From NCBI GenBank assembly GCA_946902985.2, contig OX336392.1:23876982-23940981 (forward strand): a stretch of 64,000 nt of DNA. The letters run 5' to 3'. Made by a program: the position numbers and the translations under genes. Positions 45,933-56,415 of the stretch are shown here, piece by piece. Each line of letters opens with the position of its first letter. The stretch's first letter is position 1. The notes under the pieces were generated by a model. The model searched no databases. It was not told the DNA's origin and saw only the letters and a list, made by a program, of their open reading frames with translations. The DNA comes from Meconema thalassinum (Eukaryota; Arthropoda; Insecta; Orthoptera; Tettigoniidae).

Positions 45933-47398
45933 CACACATCAAAAAAAAGTTTTGCATCACCTCGGTTCCAAGAGTTCCGGAACCTTTAAATACAAAGGGA
46001 ATAGAGATCAACACAAACAACATTTCAGCTCGTTTTATTGCTCATGAGACCCACACATTGCATGTTGTACCATCATACAGCTAGACTTTCAGCATTTGTG
46101 GTCCAGATTGCAGTACACACCACTACCTCTAATACCCAGTAGCACGTCCTCTTGCATTGATGCATGCCTGTATTCGTCGTGGCATACTATCCACAAGTTC
46201 ATCAAGACACTGTTGGTCCAAATTGTCCCACTCCTCAACGACAATTCGGCGTAAATCTCTCAGAGTGGTTGGTGGGTCAAGACGTCCATAAACAGCCCTT
46301 TTCAACATATCCCAGGCATGTTCGATAGGGTTCATGTCTGGCGAACATGCTGGCCACTGTAGTCGAGCGATGTCGTTATCTTGAAGGAACGCATTCACAA
46401 GATGTGCACGATGAGGTCGAGAATTGTCGTCCATGAAGACAAATGCCTCTCCAATATTCTGCCGATATGGGTGCACTATGGGTCGGAGGATGTCATTCAG
46501 GTATCGTAAAGCCGTTTCGGAGCCTTCCATGACCACCAGTGGCGTACGTCGGCCCCACATAATGCCACCCCAAAACATCAGGGAACCACCACCTTGCTGC
46601 ACTCGCTGGACAGTGTATCTAAGACGTTCAGCCTGACCAGGGTGCCTCCAAACACGTCTCCGACGATTGTCTGGTTGAAGGCATATGCGACACTCATCGG
46701 TGAAGAGAACGTGATGCCAATTCTGTGGGGTCCATTCAGCATGTTGTTGGGCCCATCTGTACCGCGCTGCATGGTGTCGGGGTTGCAAAGCTGGACCTCG
46801 CCATGGACGTCGGGAGTGAAGTTGCGCATCATGCAGTCTATTGCGCACAGTTTGAGTTGAAACACGACGTCCTGTGGCTGAACGAAACGCATTATTCAAC
46901 ATGGTGGCATTGCTGTCAGGGTTCCTCCGAGCGGCAATCCGTAAGTAGCGGTCATCCACTACAGTAGTAGCCCTTGGGCGGCCTGAGCGAGGCCTGTCAT
47001 CGACAGTTCCTGTATCTCTGTACCTCCTCCATGTCCGAACAACATCGCTTTGGTTCACTCTGAGACGCCTGGAAACTTCCCTTGTTGAGAGCCCTTCTTG
47101 ACACAAAGTAACAATGCGGACGCGATCGAACTGCGGTATTGACCTTCTAGGCATGGTAGAACTACAGACAACATGAGCAGCGTACCTTCGTCCTGGTGGA
47201 ATGACTGGAACTGATCGGCTGTCGTACCCCCTCCGTCTAATAGGCCCTGCTCATGCATGGTTGTTTACAACTTTGAGCAGTTTTAGTGACATCTATGAAC
47301 AGTCAAAGGGACTGTATCTTTGATACAATATACACAGTCAACGTCTATATGCCGGAGATCTGGGAACCGAGGGGATGCAAAACTTTTTTTGATGTGTG
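45933..47398 (-). mobile_element. Tc1 element, copy 1 (complete)
   Basis: 1,466 bp with terminal inverted repeats of about 36 bp starting CACACATCAAAAAAA and including GTTTTGCATC and CTCGGTTCC. TA dinucleotides at 45931-45932 and 47399-47400 form the target duplication. It encodes one intact transposase. The partner copy at 48856-50320 has the opposite orientation. Confidence 0.95.
46129..47154 (-). CDS. Tc1 family DD34E transposase
   Basis: Cut-and-paste transposase that binds the inverted repeats, excises the element and inserts it at TA. 341 residues, the usual Tc1 length, with no stop or frame break. Residues 8-50 form the first helix-turn-helix (LSTREVSRRLRVNQSDVVRTW). Residues 56-61 are the AT-hook-like RSGRPR. 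Residues 65-127 form the second DNA-binding domain. The catalytic triad is D153 (FTDECR), D243 (MDDNSRPH) and E278 (NPIEHAWD), with exactly 34 residues between the last two. The glycine-rich box is GGGSLMFWGG (188-197). It differs from the second copy at three residues (144, 180, 228). Intact catalytic residues and TIRs suggest recent or current mobility. Confidence 0.96.
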   Translation of the reverse strand: MPRRSIPQFDRVRIVTLCQEGLSTREVSRRLRVNQSDVVRTWRRYRDTGTVDDRPRSGRPRATTVVDDRYLRIAARRNPDSNATMLNNAFRSATGRRVSTQTVRNRLHDAQLHSRRPWRGPALQPRHHAARYRWAQQHAEWTPQNWHHVLFTDECRICLQPDNRRRRVWRHPGQAERLRYTVQRVQQGGGSLMFWGGIMWGRRTPLVVMEGSETALRYLNDILRPIVHPYRQNIGEAFVFMDDNSRPHRAHLVNAFLQDNDIARLQWPACSPDMNPIEHAWDMLKRAVYGRLDPPTTLRDLRRIVVEEWDNLDQQCLDELVDSMPRRIQACINARGRATGY

Positions 47399-47400
47399 TA

Positions 47401-48853
47401 CATATAGTACATAAGGACAAAAGTCGAGCTCATTAGCTTATATTTCGTAACATAACATAATTTCTCTAGGAAGGTTCCTGTAAAAAAAAAACATTCATTT
47501 ATGACCAAAGGAAGCCGAGCAGTAACGATTTCAGTGAATCGAGTCGGAGATAAACCTGCCGTCCGTGGTGCGCCTTCTAAGCTTCCGCTGGGTAAACCGT
47601 TAAAAATATCTAAATACTATGAGTGTAAGAATGGTTCAGCATGAGAAGTTCTACAAAAGAAAGTCTGCGACAGTATATCCCTATCATTAATGCATCACCC
47701 ACTATAAGTGTTTTTACGTTTTCATTTCTTCCTCCATTCAGTGGAAATTTAAATTACGAGTTTTGGAGCGATTTTACGAGCTAGCGAACGAGCCTATAAC
47801 CCCAATTTCAGCCAGCATCAAACTGTCGAGCTAAGATTTCAGAGAAGAGTATATGTGTTTGGAGTTCCCCTCAGCTTTTCTGAATTGCGTCTGGGACCTG
47901 CCGTCCGTGCGCCTTTTAAGCTTACGCTGGGTAAACACTTTAAGATGCCGGGAGATGCCGTAGCGGGTTGCAACTTACATTATACAGCCTAGCGTACTGT
48001 TTCAATAAAAATACACATTTTATATATTTCACCACACTGCGATGATTTAGTCACCAGTTTGGCCAAGAAAATTCACGTAGCCGTAATGTTAGTCCTGGGT
48101 TGTCATCATCTAGAAGAGCATAAGAGTCACCTTCCTTTGTAGTCATATATATTGGCACGCAATATAAGCCTTACTGGTAGAATGACATCGGTAAAAAACT
48201 TACATTTAAAAAATATGCCATGTTGGCTTTTAAAGTTTCGAAAGTGAACATCCTTTATGGTAAATGCATCAATTTTATAACTGTGTTAAAAATCAATTAA
48301 AAGTTAAAATCACTCATGGCAGCCATATTGGTTTCGTGCTTGTCACGGTTGTGAAAGGCATATCAATGAAGTTGTTCCATAATCTTCAATCTTGGGAGCA
48401 AAATTTCAGACTTTTGACTATAATTGGTTCTGAAAATATAATTAATTATACAGGTAGACATTCAAGCACCAGTAATATTTTCTGAGAATTATATGAAACC
48501 GCATATGGATGTTTGTAACGTTGATATACCCTACGTAAATTATTAGAATGCCATTGCAAACTCTTGTCTCGTGGAGGAATGTTCGAGATAACTTGTTTTT
48601 GGACCTGCTAACAAAAAATGAGAGAAACATTTGACTGATTTTTAGACCAGTTTCCAATCATTTTCTTGGAATCGTGGAAGCCGACTTCTACTAGGAACTT
48701 ACTGGGAACTTGTTGATGAAGAATGTAAAGCATGTAAAAAAAATATTTTTAACTCACTCATATACATAAATATATGTATATATTTATTTATAGAGAATTC
48801 CTATGTACAACCTGTTACAATAAAGTTCTGTGGATAGTCCTGTACTATCAACA
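47401..48853. other. Unassigned sequence between the two Tc1 copies
   Basis: No coding similarity seen. A ~50-bp phrase recurs: CCTGCCGTCCGTGGTGCGCC (about 47556) and CCTGCCGTCCGTGCGCC (about 47896), each followed by an AAGCTT..CGCTGGGTAAAC block. 48200-48500 has isolated GCCATGTTGG and GCAGCCATATTGG motifs, possibly a decayed HLE interior. Short frames at 48264-48971 are not credible. Confidence 0.35.
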
Positions 48854-48855
48854 TA

Positions 48856-50320
48856 CACACATCAAAAAAAGTTTTGCATCACCTCGGTTCCCAGATCTCC
48901 GGCATATAGACGTTGACTGTGTATATTGTATCCAAGATACAGTCCCTTTGACTGTTCATAGATGTCACTAAAACTGCTCAAAGATGTAAACAACCATGCA
49001 TGAGCAGGGCCTATTAGACGGAGGGGATACGACAGTCGATCAGTTCCAGTCATTCCACCAGGACGAAGGTACGCTGCTCATGTTGTCTGTAGTTCTACCA
49101 TGCCTAGAAGGTCAATACCGCAGTTCGATCGCGTCCGCATTGTTACTTTGTGTCAAGAAGGGCTCTCAACAAGGGAAGTTTCCAGGCGTCTCAGAGTGAA
49201 CCAAAGCGATGTTGTTCGGACATGGAGGAGGTACAGAGATACAGGAACTGTCGATGACAGGCCTCGCTCAGGCCGCCCAAGGGCTACTACTGTAGTGGAT
49301 GACCGCTACTTACGGATTGCCGCTCGGAGGAACCCTGACAGCAATGCCACCATGTTGAATAATGCGTTTCGTTCAGCCACAGGACGTCGTGTTTCAACTC
49401 AAACTGTGCGCAATAGGCTGCATGATGCGCAACTTCACTCCCGACGTCCATGGCGAGGTCCAGCTTTGCAACCCCGACACCATGCAGCGCGGTACAGATG
49501 GGCCCAACAACATGCTGAATGGACCCCACGGAATTGGCATCACGTTCTCTTCACCGATGAGTGTCGCATATGCCTTCAACCAGACAATCGTCGGAGACGT
49601 GTTTGGAGGCACCCTGGTCAGGCTGAACGTCTTAGACACACTGTCCAGCGAGTGCAGCAAGGTGGTGGTTCCCTGATGTTTTGGGGTGGCATTATGTGGG
49701 GCCGACGTACGCCACTGGTGGTCATGGAAGGCTCCGAAACGGCTTTACGATACCTGAATGACATCCTCCGACCCATAGTGCAACCATATCGGCAGAATAT
49801 TGGAGAGGCATTTGTCTTCATGGACGACAATTCTCGACCTCATCGTGCACATCTTGTGAATGCGTTCCTTCAAGATAACGACATCGCTCGACTACAGTGG
49901 CCAGCATGTTCGCCAGACATGAACCCTATCGAACATGCCTGGGATATGTTGAAAAGGGCTGTTTATGGACGTCTTGACCCACCAACCACTCTGAGAGATT
50001 TACGCCGAATTGTCGTTGAGGAGTGGGACAATTTGGACCAACAGTGTCTTGATGAACTTGTGGATAGTATGCCACGACGAATACAGGCATGCATCAATGC
50101 AAGAGGACGTGCTACTGGGTATTAGAGGTAGTGGTGTGTACTGCAATCTGGACCACAAATGCTGAAAGTCTAGCTGTATGATGGTACAACATGCAATGTG
50201 TGGGTCTCATGAGCAATAAAACGAGCTGAAATGTTGTTTGTGTTGATCTCTATTCCCTTTGTATTTAAAGGTTCCGGAACTCTTGGAACCGAGGTGATGC
50301 AAAACTTTTTTTGATGTGTG
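48856..50320 (+). mobile_element. Tc1 element, copy 2 (complete)
   Basis: 1,465 bp with the same TIRs as copy 1, flanked by TA at 48854-48855 and 50321-50322. It is inverted relative to copy 1, so the two form a ~1.47-kb inverted repeat with a 1.46-kb spacer. Confidence 0.95.
49100..50125 (+). CDS. Tc1 family DD34E transposase
   Basis: 341 residues, intact, same domains and triad (D153, D243, E278) as the copy at 46129-47154. It has Arg for Gln at 144, His for Tyr at 180 and Gln for His at 228. None of these falls on a catalytic or glycine-box residue. The start codon follows a 244-bp leader from the left TIR edge and the stop lies 195 bp before the right edge. No internal polyadenylation or splice signal is needed. 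An alternative upstream Met in another frame (48996) overlaps the leader and has no transposase similarity. Confidence 0.96.
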   Translation: MPRRSIPQFDRVRIVTLCQEGLSTREVSRRLRVNQSDVVRTWRRYRDTGTVDDRPRSGRPRATTVVDDRYLRIAARRNPDSNATMLNNAFRSATGRRVSTQTVRNRLHDAQLHSRRPWRGPALQPRHHAARYRWAQQHAEWTPRNWHHVLFTDECRICLQPDNRRRRVWRHPGQAERLRHTVQRVQQGGGSLMFWGGIMWGRRTPLVVMEGSETALRYLNDILRPIVQPYRQNIGEAFVFMDDNSRPHRAHLVNAFLQDNDIARLQWPACSPDMNPIEHAWDMLKRAVYGRLDPPTTLRDLRRIVVEEWDNLDQQCLDELVDSMPRRIQACINARGRATGY

Positions 50321-50329
50321 TAGATGAAC

Positions 50330-51200
50330 AATGCACGACAGTGACCCTATTGTCCTTCGAAATAGTCCTCTCTCGTAACTATGCAATGCTGAGATTGGTG
50401 ATACATATCCTGGAAACTTTTCAAGAAGGCGTCCTTTGGGATTAAGTTCAAAAGCCTCGCCACGTTGTGTTCGGTAAATTAAGTCAGAACGGTCGACCTG
50501 GCAACATTGGCGACACACAACGCAACGTGTAAGACCTGTTTGACACAGTGCTTGTTTAGAAGGATGTATTTATGCAACCTACCATGCACACCTGTTCGGG
50601 GGGTGGCATTGAGAAGGATGAATTTATGCAACCTAACATGCACACCTGTTCGGCGGGTTGCAGTGAGAAGGGTGAACGTTCTGTGGAATGGAATGGCTCT
50701 CAAAACCATCGTCACGGGCGACGAGACCTGGTGTCTGAGGTTAGACCCCGAAGTCAATCGTCAAGGTATGGAGTGGCGGGGTCCAAGTCCAGGGTCACCG
50801 AAAAGCCCCGAAGGGCCAGAGGGTTTCGGACATTTCGGAAATCCAACGTAATGTGACGACCCGACTGAAGGCTATCCCTAAACAGTTTCCAGGACTTGCA
50901 CTGACATTCTCAGAAGTGCATAACCATCCACGGGGATTACTTCGAAGGACAGTAACTGCTGTTTCTGGTAAGCCACCAATCCGAACTTTTCGGTCAGACC
51001 GAACGCAACGTGACGAACCTTTTGAACATCATCCCAAAGGACGCCGTCTTGCAAAGTTTCCAGGACATGTATCGCCGATCTCAGCATTGTATAGTTACGG
51101 GAGGGGACAATAGGGTCACTGTCGTGGACTGTTCATCTATGTTGATAGTACAGGACTATTCACCGAACTTTATTGTCACAGGTTGTATTTACTGCATGGA
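50330..51200 (+). pseudogene. Degenerate mariner-like transposase remnant in inverted arms
   Basis: The middle (about 50710-50850) encodes IVTGDETWCLRLDPEVNRQG then MEWRGPSPGSPKSPEG, the mariner catalytic-Asp region (usual form GDETW...P..KRQS..W). The C-terminal phrase LKAIPK recurs at about 50870 and, as IPKDAVLQSFQDMYRRSQHCI, at 51035-51100. The outer parts are inverted copies of one another: 50335-50470 matches the complement of about 50995-51125 (TGACCCTATTGTCC against GGACAATAGGGTCA). Many stops and rearrangements; not functional. Confidence 0.6.
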
Positions 51201-51267
51201 ATTATTAATTTCATAGCAAAAAGCAATATATTAATTTAAAATTCAAATATAAAATTCTAAAAATATA

Positions 51268-51775
51268 TGTGTTGCTGGTTGCAGTTTAGGGGCTGCGACA
51301 ACGCGGTCATGTAGCCCCGTGTACTTTGTGTATGTGCAGAATCTGTCTGATAACCGCTGTTAATTATGATGGCTGTATTACTGTGTATATCTGTTTTTAA
51401 TTCAAGTAAGGACTGCAGACATTCGATTTTCCAGTAATTTCAACTTTTGCTACCAAACGTCACCGTCAACGACCAACTAGTTTTGAACATTGTTACTAGA
51501 TGCCACCGTAATCGGCTCCTGGCGACGAACGTTGGAACCTAAGAGCGTTATCCAAATATAACTTATAATTTAGCTTCACACAAGTGTAATAGTGGAAGGT
51601 TCTTTATCATGTCATAAATCTACGATATGGAACCGCTGGCATTACTTCCTCTCCGAAGGAAGGAATACTGAGGGATTTTAACGCTCTTAAAAATCCGATG
51701 TCTTCGGCCGGGTTTGAACCCGCGATCTTGTGCATAGAAGCTCAGCATGCTACCAACTACGCCACTGAAGCCGCC
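51268..51775 (-). mobile_element. tRNA-derived SINE (family S2), full length
   Basis: On the minus strand: GGCGGCTTCAGTGGCGTAG, an A box with GTTGGTAGCATG, then B box GGTTCAAACCCGG, AAGAGCGTTAAAATCCC and a ~500-bp body ending GTCGCAGCCCCTAAACTGC. This is the best-preserved copy and defines the family head. Confidence 0.82.
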
Positions 51776-51802
51776 TACTGTATATGGTTTGTCTTACTTT
51801 AG

Positions 51803-52112
51803 AATAGCCGGTCCCGTGGTGTTGGGGTCGCGTGGCTGCCTCTCATTCAGAGGCCCCAGGTTCGATTTCCGGCTCTATCAGGGACTTTAAAGATGACGTG
51901 AGGGCTGGAATGAGGTACAATCAGCCCCGTGAGGACAATTGAGTAGCTGTATGAGAGTAAGGCAGTTCATTTAACCCAAGATTAACGGCCGAGTGGACCC
52001 AATGCGCTGACCGCATGTCACCATAATATCTGCAGGTCAAATGACTGGGCAGCGGTCGTTTGGTAGGCCTAGGCCCTTCATTGGCTGTAGTGCCAGGGGT
52101 TATTATTATTTC
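51803..52112 (+). mobile_element. tRNA-derived SINE (family S3), long copy
   Basis: CCGTGGTGTTGGGGTCGCGT (A box) and GGTTCGATTTCCGG (B box) are followed by GACGTGAGGGCTGGAATGAG, GTGAGGACAATTGAGTAG and a body ending near GGGGTTATTATTATT. Matches 42598-42741. Confidence 0.78.
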
Positions 52113-52869
52113 TTTAGAATGGAATTCTAGACTAATGGTGGGTGACACTAAATTTTGATTGCCAGATTTGGATTATAAAATGTAATATAGGGGCAAATAG
52201 CTCAGATTTGTATTTCTGTGTAATCAAACCTGTGACCTATCAGTTGGAAACTGCACGTTTGACGCAGAGAGCCTAAAGAGATCAGCAAGACCACATAACA
52301 TCAACATTCGAGAATCAATTTTGAGCTTGCGTGTTTTCATTTGTTTGCAAACCGGACTTCATTGCTGTAGTCAAATGTCCTTCTCGGTTGAACATGATGT
52401 CAGCTCGCGCACATATAGACAAGTAATGACAGCTCCAACACAATAAGATCGAGCCGACATACTGTGCCCCTGCGGCGCTGCAATCAATCACACGCCTGTG
52501 TGTGACCGGTCCGACGCCTGTCGTCTGTTTAGCTTGGCCCTGACGCCACGTCAAACGGCTGGGGGCACCATACTGACTGCAACCAACTGACTCCCCTCCT
52601 TGCCTCCGAAAAGAAGCATAATTCACAGGCAATAAAACCCGTTGCATGGAGAAATCAATGGGTTTTAGGAAAATAAGCTGCATCGATAATGTATAATATT
52701 ATGTGCAGTGGTTGTAGGTTTTCTCATACGGAAATATATATCGACTCCCTGTCCAACTTTAATGCATTCCTTTACTTTTTTAAATCATAGACATTAGTGT
52801 GATTTTTGGCGTCTTATTCTTTATTAGCATGTATTGTTTATATAAACGGAAGATTTACGTCAACAATAA
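52113..52869. other. Unassigned sequence
   Basis: No transposon ends recognised. A 122-codon minus-strand frame (52315-52683) has no domain I can name and low protein-like character. Confidence 0.3.
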
Positions 52870-53182
52870 TGAAAATCCACAGCCTGCTTCCAGTCGACCG
52901 ACCGGATCAGGGCATGGTAAGAATGAAGCTCCCGTCTAGCAGCGAGTATATGAACTGTGCCAGCTGCCGAAGCCTGTCGCACTCCCCTGGGGCAATGATT
53001 AACTGAATGACAGATGAAATGAAATGATTGTGGAGAGTGTTGCTGGAATGCAAGTAGTTACAGGAAGAAAAACCTGTCTGCCTCCAGGTCTGCCTCCGTT
53101 TTGTCCAGCACAAATCTCTGGGATTTGAACCTCGGGCCCAGCGGTGAAAGGCCGGCGTGCTGCCGCCTAAGCCACGGAAGCT
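52870..53182 (-). mobile_element. tRNA-derived SINE (family S1)
   Basis: Third S1 copy: the right edge is the inverted head (GCCGCCTAAGCCACGGAAGC) and the left edge ends at the inverted tail (AATCCACAGCCTGCTTCCAG). It abuts the RT frame at 53183. I could not see a clear target duplication. Confidence 0.78.
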
Positions 53183-53677
53183 ACACGAAGACTTCAAAAA
53201 GGCTGATGACTCGATAGACAGATCGACTATTGTTCGAGTTCTGGAAGAATTCAAGGTAGACAGGAAAACTAAAGAATTAATCATGCAAACTCTAGCAGGC
53301 ACCACTTCAAAGGTTAAATTCTTGGGGGAATTATCCGAACCATTTGATGTTAAAACAGGAGTCCGACAAGGAGATGGGTTGTCCCCTCTATTGTTTAATG
53401 TTGTCCTAGAAAAAGTAATTAGGACCTGGGAGAAAGAAGTTAAAGGAATAACCCTTGGCAGACTACGTAATTACAAAATTCATTTTCGGTGTTTGACCTT
53501 CGCTGATGATCTCGCAATCTTGTCCAATAACAGACAGGAAGCGATTGCCTCCACGGAAAACATCACGAAATTGCATCCAAAACAGGACTCCAGATCTCAT
53601 ATCTGAAAACACACTAAATGGAGCGATCTCTTCCGCACCTAGATGGACTATCAATGACAACCAAATTCGGCAAAATA

Positions 53678-53928
53678 CAGTGAGTCTGGGAATGTTCTCC
53701 GCAGCGCCTACATACGTCTGCGAGAGCTAGCTACAGCAGTTACGTTGGCAGCACGGCTGCCTCTTGCATCATATTAGCCTTTCACGAAATGATTGCCGGC
53801 GGTCGAGATGGGAACTATTCTTTGTTTACTTGTGCCACACGTCAGCCAGCTTCGTTGACAGGTAAACCGATGAGGCAACCACTCACAGCTACACGTAACC
53901 ACTGCGGAGAAGATTCTCGGGCGCCCTG
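53678..53928. mobile_element. 251-bp TA-flanked MITE
   Basis: Terminal inverted repeats of about 48 bp, imperfect: CAGTGAGTCTGGGAATGTTC on the left against CAGGGCGCCCGAGAATCTTC read inward from the right, both followed by TCCGCAG. TA is duplicated at 53676-53677 and 53929-53930. No coding. TA duplication suggests mobilisation by an IS630/Tc1/mariner-type transposase, but the TIR differs from the Tc1 copies here. Confidence 0.82.
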
Positions 53929-54056
53929 TATCTCCAGTGTCTACACTCAAATACCTGGGAGAAGTGATCCAACCTTCTGGACTGATTCGTGAAGAAAACA
54001 AAGTAAAGATCTCTAAACTGCAAAAAGCTTACAGACTCAATTGGAACAGATATAAT

Positions 54057-55577
54057 AACAAGTAGTTCCGTGAAGAACTATACAGCCTATTTTCATATAT
54101 CCTACTTATGTTAACTGCCACAATCAACATACAAAATTTCAGTTTAATTGCTGTAACAGATTCGTAGATATTGAGAACCGTCTAAATATTTCAGATGGTC
54201 GCCAGGTTGGATTTTTATTTTTGTACTATTACATTAAGATTATTGTGTACGTGTGGTATTCAAACTTCAATCGCATGATTAGACAACAAGAAGTAAAAAC
54301 GAGATTTTAAAATTACGCACAGCAGCCATCTTGTGATAATGCAAACCATTGAAATAAATTAGATGCCAGTGGATCAACATTTGTATAAGCATTTAACGTG
54401 CAACGTTTCACGGCACTCGGATAGTTAATTCGCGAGAAACGTCCATTTAAATATTTATACTTCGCGTCGCCGCCATGTTGGATTTGTGCTCACCAGGTTC
54501 CTGAAAGTCCTATAGGTGAACATATGTTCATAGTCTCTATGAACATAAAAAAATCCGTTTGGTTGCTGTAAAAGATTCATAGATATTGAGAACCGTCTAA
54601 ATATTTCGGGAGCTCGCCATTTAGGAGTGTTATGTGTATAGGCCATAGAGTTATGTACCATTCAAGATCAATTATTGCCTAGGTTCATTATTCAAACTTT
54701 CACTTCGATCGCATGATTACGACACAAGAAATTAAAACTTAATTTTAAAATTTCGCACAGCCGCCATCTTGAGATTATGTAAGCAATTGAATTAAATTAG
54801 ATGGCAGTGCATTACAATCTGCAAAATCAATTACTGTACCACATTTCACTGCGCTCAGAGAGTTAAATCACGAGAAAAGTCTATTAAAATATTTTAAATT
54901 CGCTTGGTCGCCATGTTCGTTTCGTACTTTACAGGTTTATGAAATATACATAGGTATACCTGTATCAGTACCCTTTATCACCGTACAAAATTGCAGGGTG
55001 ATATCTGTAATAGTTTCGGAGATATAGAATGTCAGTGATATATTTCGCACAGCCGCCATTTTGAGGTTATGTAAACAATTGAACTAAATTAGACTCCAGT
55101 GCATTACAATGTGTATAAACATTTGCTGCACCAAGTTTCATTACATTTAGATAGTTAAATCGCGAGAAAAGTCTATTTAAATGTCTCAACTTCGCTTGGC
55201 CGCCATGTTGGTTTTGTAGTCACCAGGTTTTTGAAAGTCTCATAGGTGAACTTCTAGTAGTGCCCTTTATCACCGTGCACAATTTCAGGACGATATCGGT
55301 AATAGTTTCGGAGATATTGAATGCTAGTGAAGTATTTCGCACAGCCGCCATGTTGGATTGGAGAGACGTAACAAAATTTGAAGGGCACGGTCGAGGTCGC
55401 CGGGAATAGTGCTATGAACTTCCCGAGTTTCATTGAAATCGCTCCAGCCGTTTCGATTTTATTAGGGGGGGACACACACACGAATCACACACACACACAC
55501 ACACACACACGCACGCACACACACACGGACAAAAGGTGATCTCATAAGCCTATTTTTTCAAAATTGAAAATAGGCTA
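54057..55577 (-). mobile_element. Helentron-like element, copy G (inverted, complete)
   Basis: The left edge AACAAGTAGTTCC with hairpin AGTTCCGTGAAGAACT and AGCCTATTTTC is the inverted 3' end. The right edge GAAAATAGGCT (55566-55576) is the inverted 5' end beside a CA/CCCC tract (55475-55535). Nine GCCAT/GCCAG motifs at 54201, 54325, 54472, 54616, 54773, 54910, 55055, 55202 and 55347 mirror the spacing of copy A. It is inserted in an A-run of the RT gene without an evident target duplication. Confidence 0.8.
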
Positions 55578-56140
55578 AAAAATCAATATCCAGTAATGCA
55601 AAATTACGGCATTAAAACACTGTAATCAAGCCTGAAGCATTATATGCTTCTGAAACGCTGAATATTGGGGGCAGATCATTAATTAAAGATGTGGAAAAGC
55701 AAGAAAGGAAAATCCTAAGAAACATTTTTGGACCAGTCTTCACAGGGGGAATCTGGAGGAAAAGAAAATCCCCAGACTTATACCAGCACTCGGAGAAAAT
55801 CCCAGACACATTTAGGAAATGACGATTGAAATTTTACGGGCATATCCTCAGGATGGGCAATCAGAGACTGACTAAAAGGATTCTTAATCTTGCCCTGTCA
55901 ATGAGAGTTAAAAACACCTGGCTGCTCGAAGTTGGAAAAGATCTTCAGGAAATAGGCATCACAGACAGAGCTAAGTTCAGAGAATTAGTCGATAAGCACC
56001 TCCTTGCAGACCATCCAAGCACTATCACCAACAAAACCTGGTCAGAAGATCGCAAGAGAAGCCACAGCGAGAAGATGAAGAGAAAGGCAATGCCATCAGC
56101 TAAATAAGTTCAATAGTGCTCCTTAGTCGGGCATGAGGAA

Positions 56141-56142
56141 CA

Positions 56143-56186
<44 letters not shown>

Positions 56187-56188
56187 AG
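56141..56188 (+). repeat. GAAA microsatellite at the RT 3' end
   Basis: About twelve GAAA units directly after GGCATGAGGAACAAAG. Simple-repeat tails of this kind end RTE-like elements. Confidence 0.85.
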
Positions 56189-56204
56189 GAAATAATAATA
56201 ATAA

Positions 56205-56415
56205 CGTTGTGTGGCCCCGTGGGAGGTTGTTCTAGCTGAAGCCCGTGGGCGACCTACGCAATCTAATGATGATGAAGACAGCACATACATCCAGTCTCTT
56301 GGCTAGGAAAATAACCCTATAAGAATAACATCTACCATGGCCTGGCCGTGAATCAAACTACGGACACATCGAGCCTTACCTTGGCACGCTAACGAATTTG
56401 CCACGAGATCAAACA
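56205..56415 (-). mobile_element. Possible tRNA-derived SINE remnant
   Basis: On the minus strand, TTAGCGTGCCAAGGTAAGG and then GTTTGATTCACGGCCAGGCC resemble degenerate A and B boxes, followed by CATGGTAGATG. A single copy with no clear ends. Confidence 0.4.

Larger units (their letters stand above)
53183..56140 (+). pseudogene. Non-LTR RT gene with two nested insertions
   Basis: Reverse transcriptase broken into three blocks. Block 1 (53183-53677) holds motif A as DFKKADDSIDR (the usual Tyr is Asp), motif B as TGVRQGDGLSPLLFN and motif C as LTFADDLAILSNN, then runs on in another frame to TTKFGKI. Block 2 (53931-54056) resumes SPVSTLKYLGEVIQPSGL and KLQKAYRLNWNRYN. Block 3 (55578-56107) gives SISSNAKLRH, NTVIKPEALYASETLN across frames, then LKFYGHILRMGNQRLTKRIL and WSEDRKRSHSEKMKR to a stop. 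Excising 53678-53928 with one TA rejoins blocks 1 and 2 in frame. Excising 54057-55577 rejoins 2 and 3. The 3' end leads into the GAAA-repeat tail. Confidence 0.85.

Noticed and set aside
46424..46967. Several overlapping frames opposite the Tc1 transposase
   Set aside because: They are antisense or frame-shifted shadows of the transposase and occur equivalently in the second copy.
52315..52683. 122-codon minus-strand frame
   Set aside because: No similarity to any family I know, no neighbouring gene structure, and frames of this length occur by chance in this much DNA.
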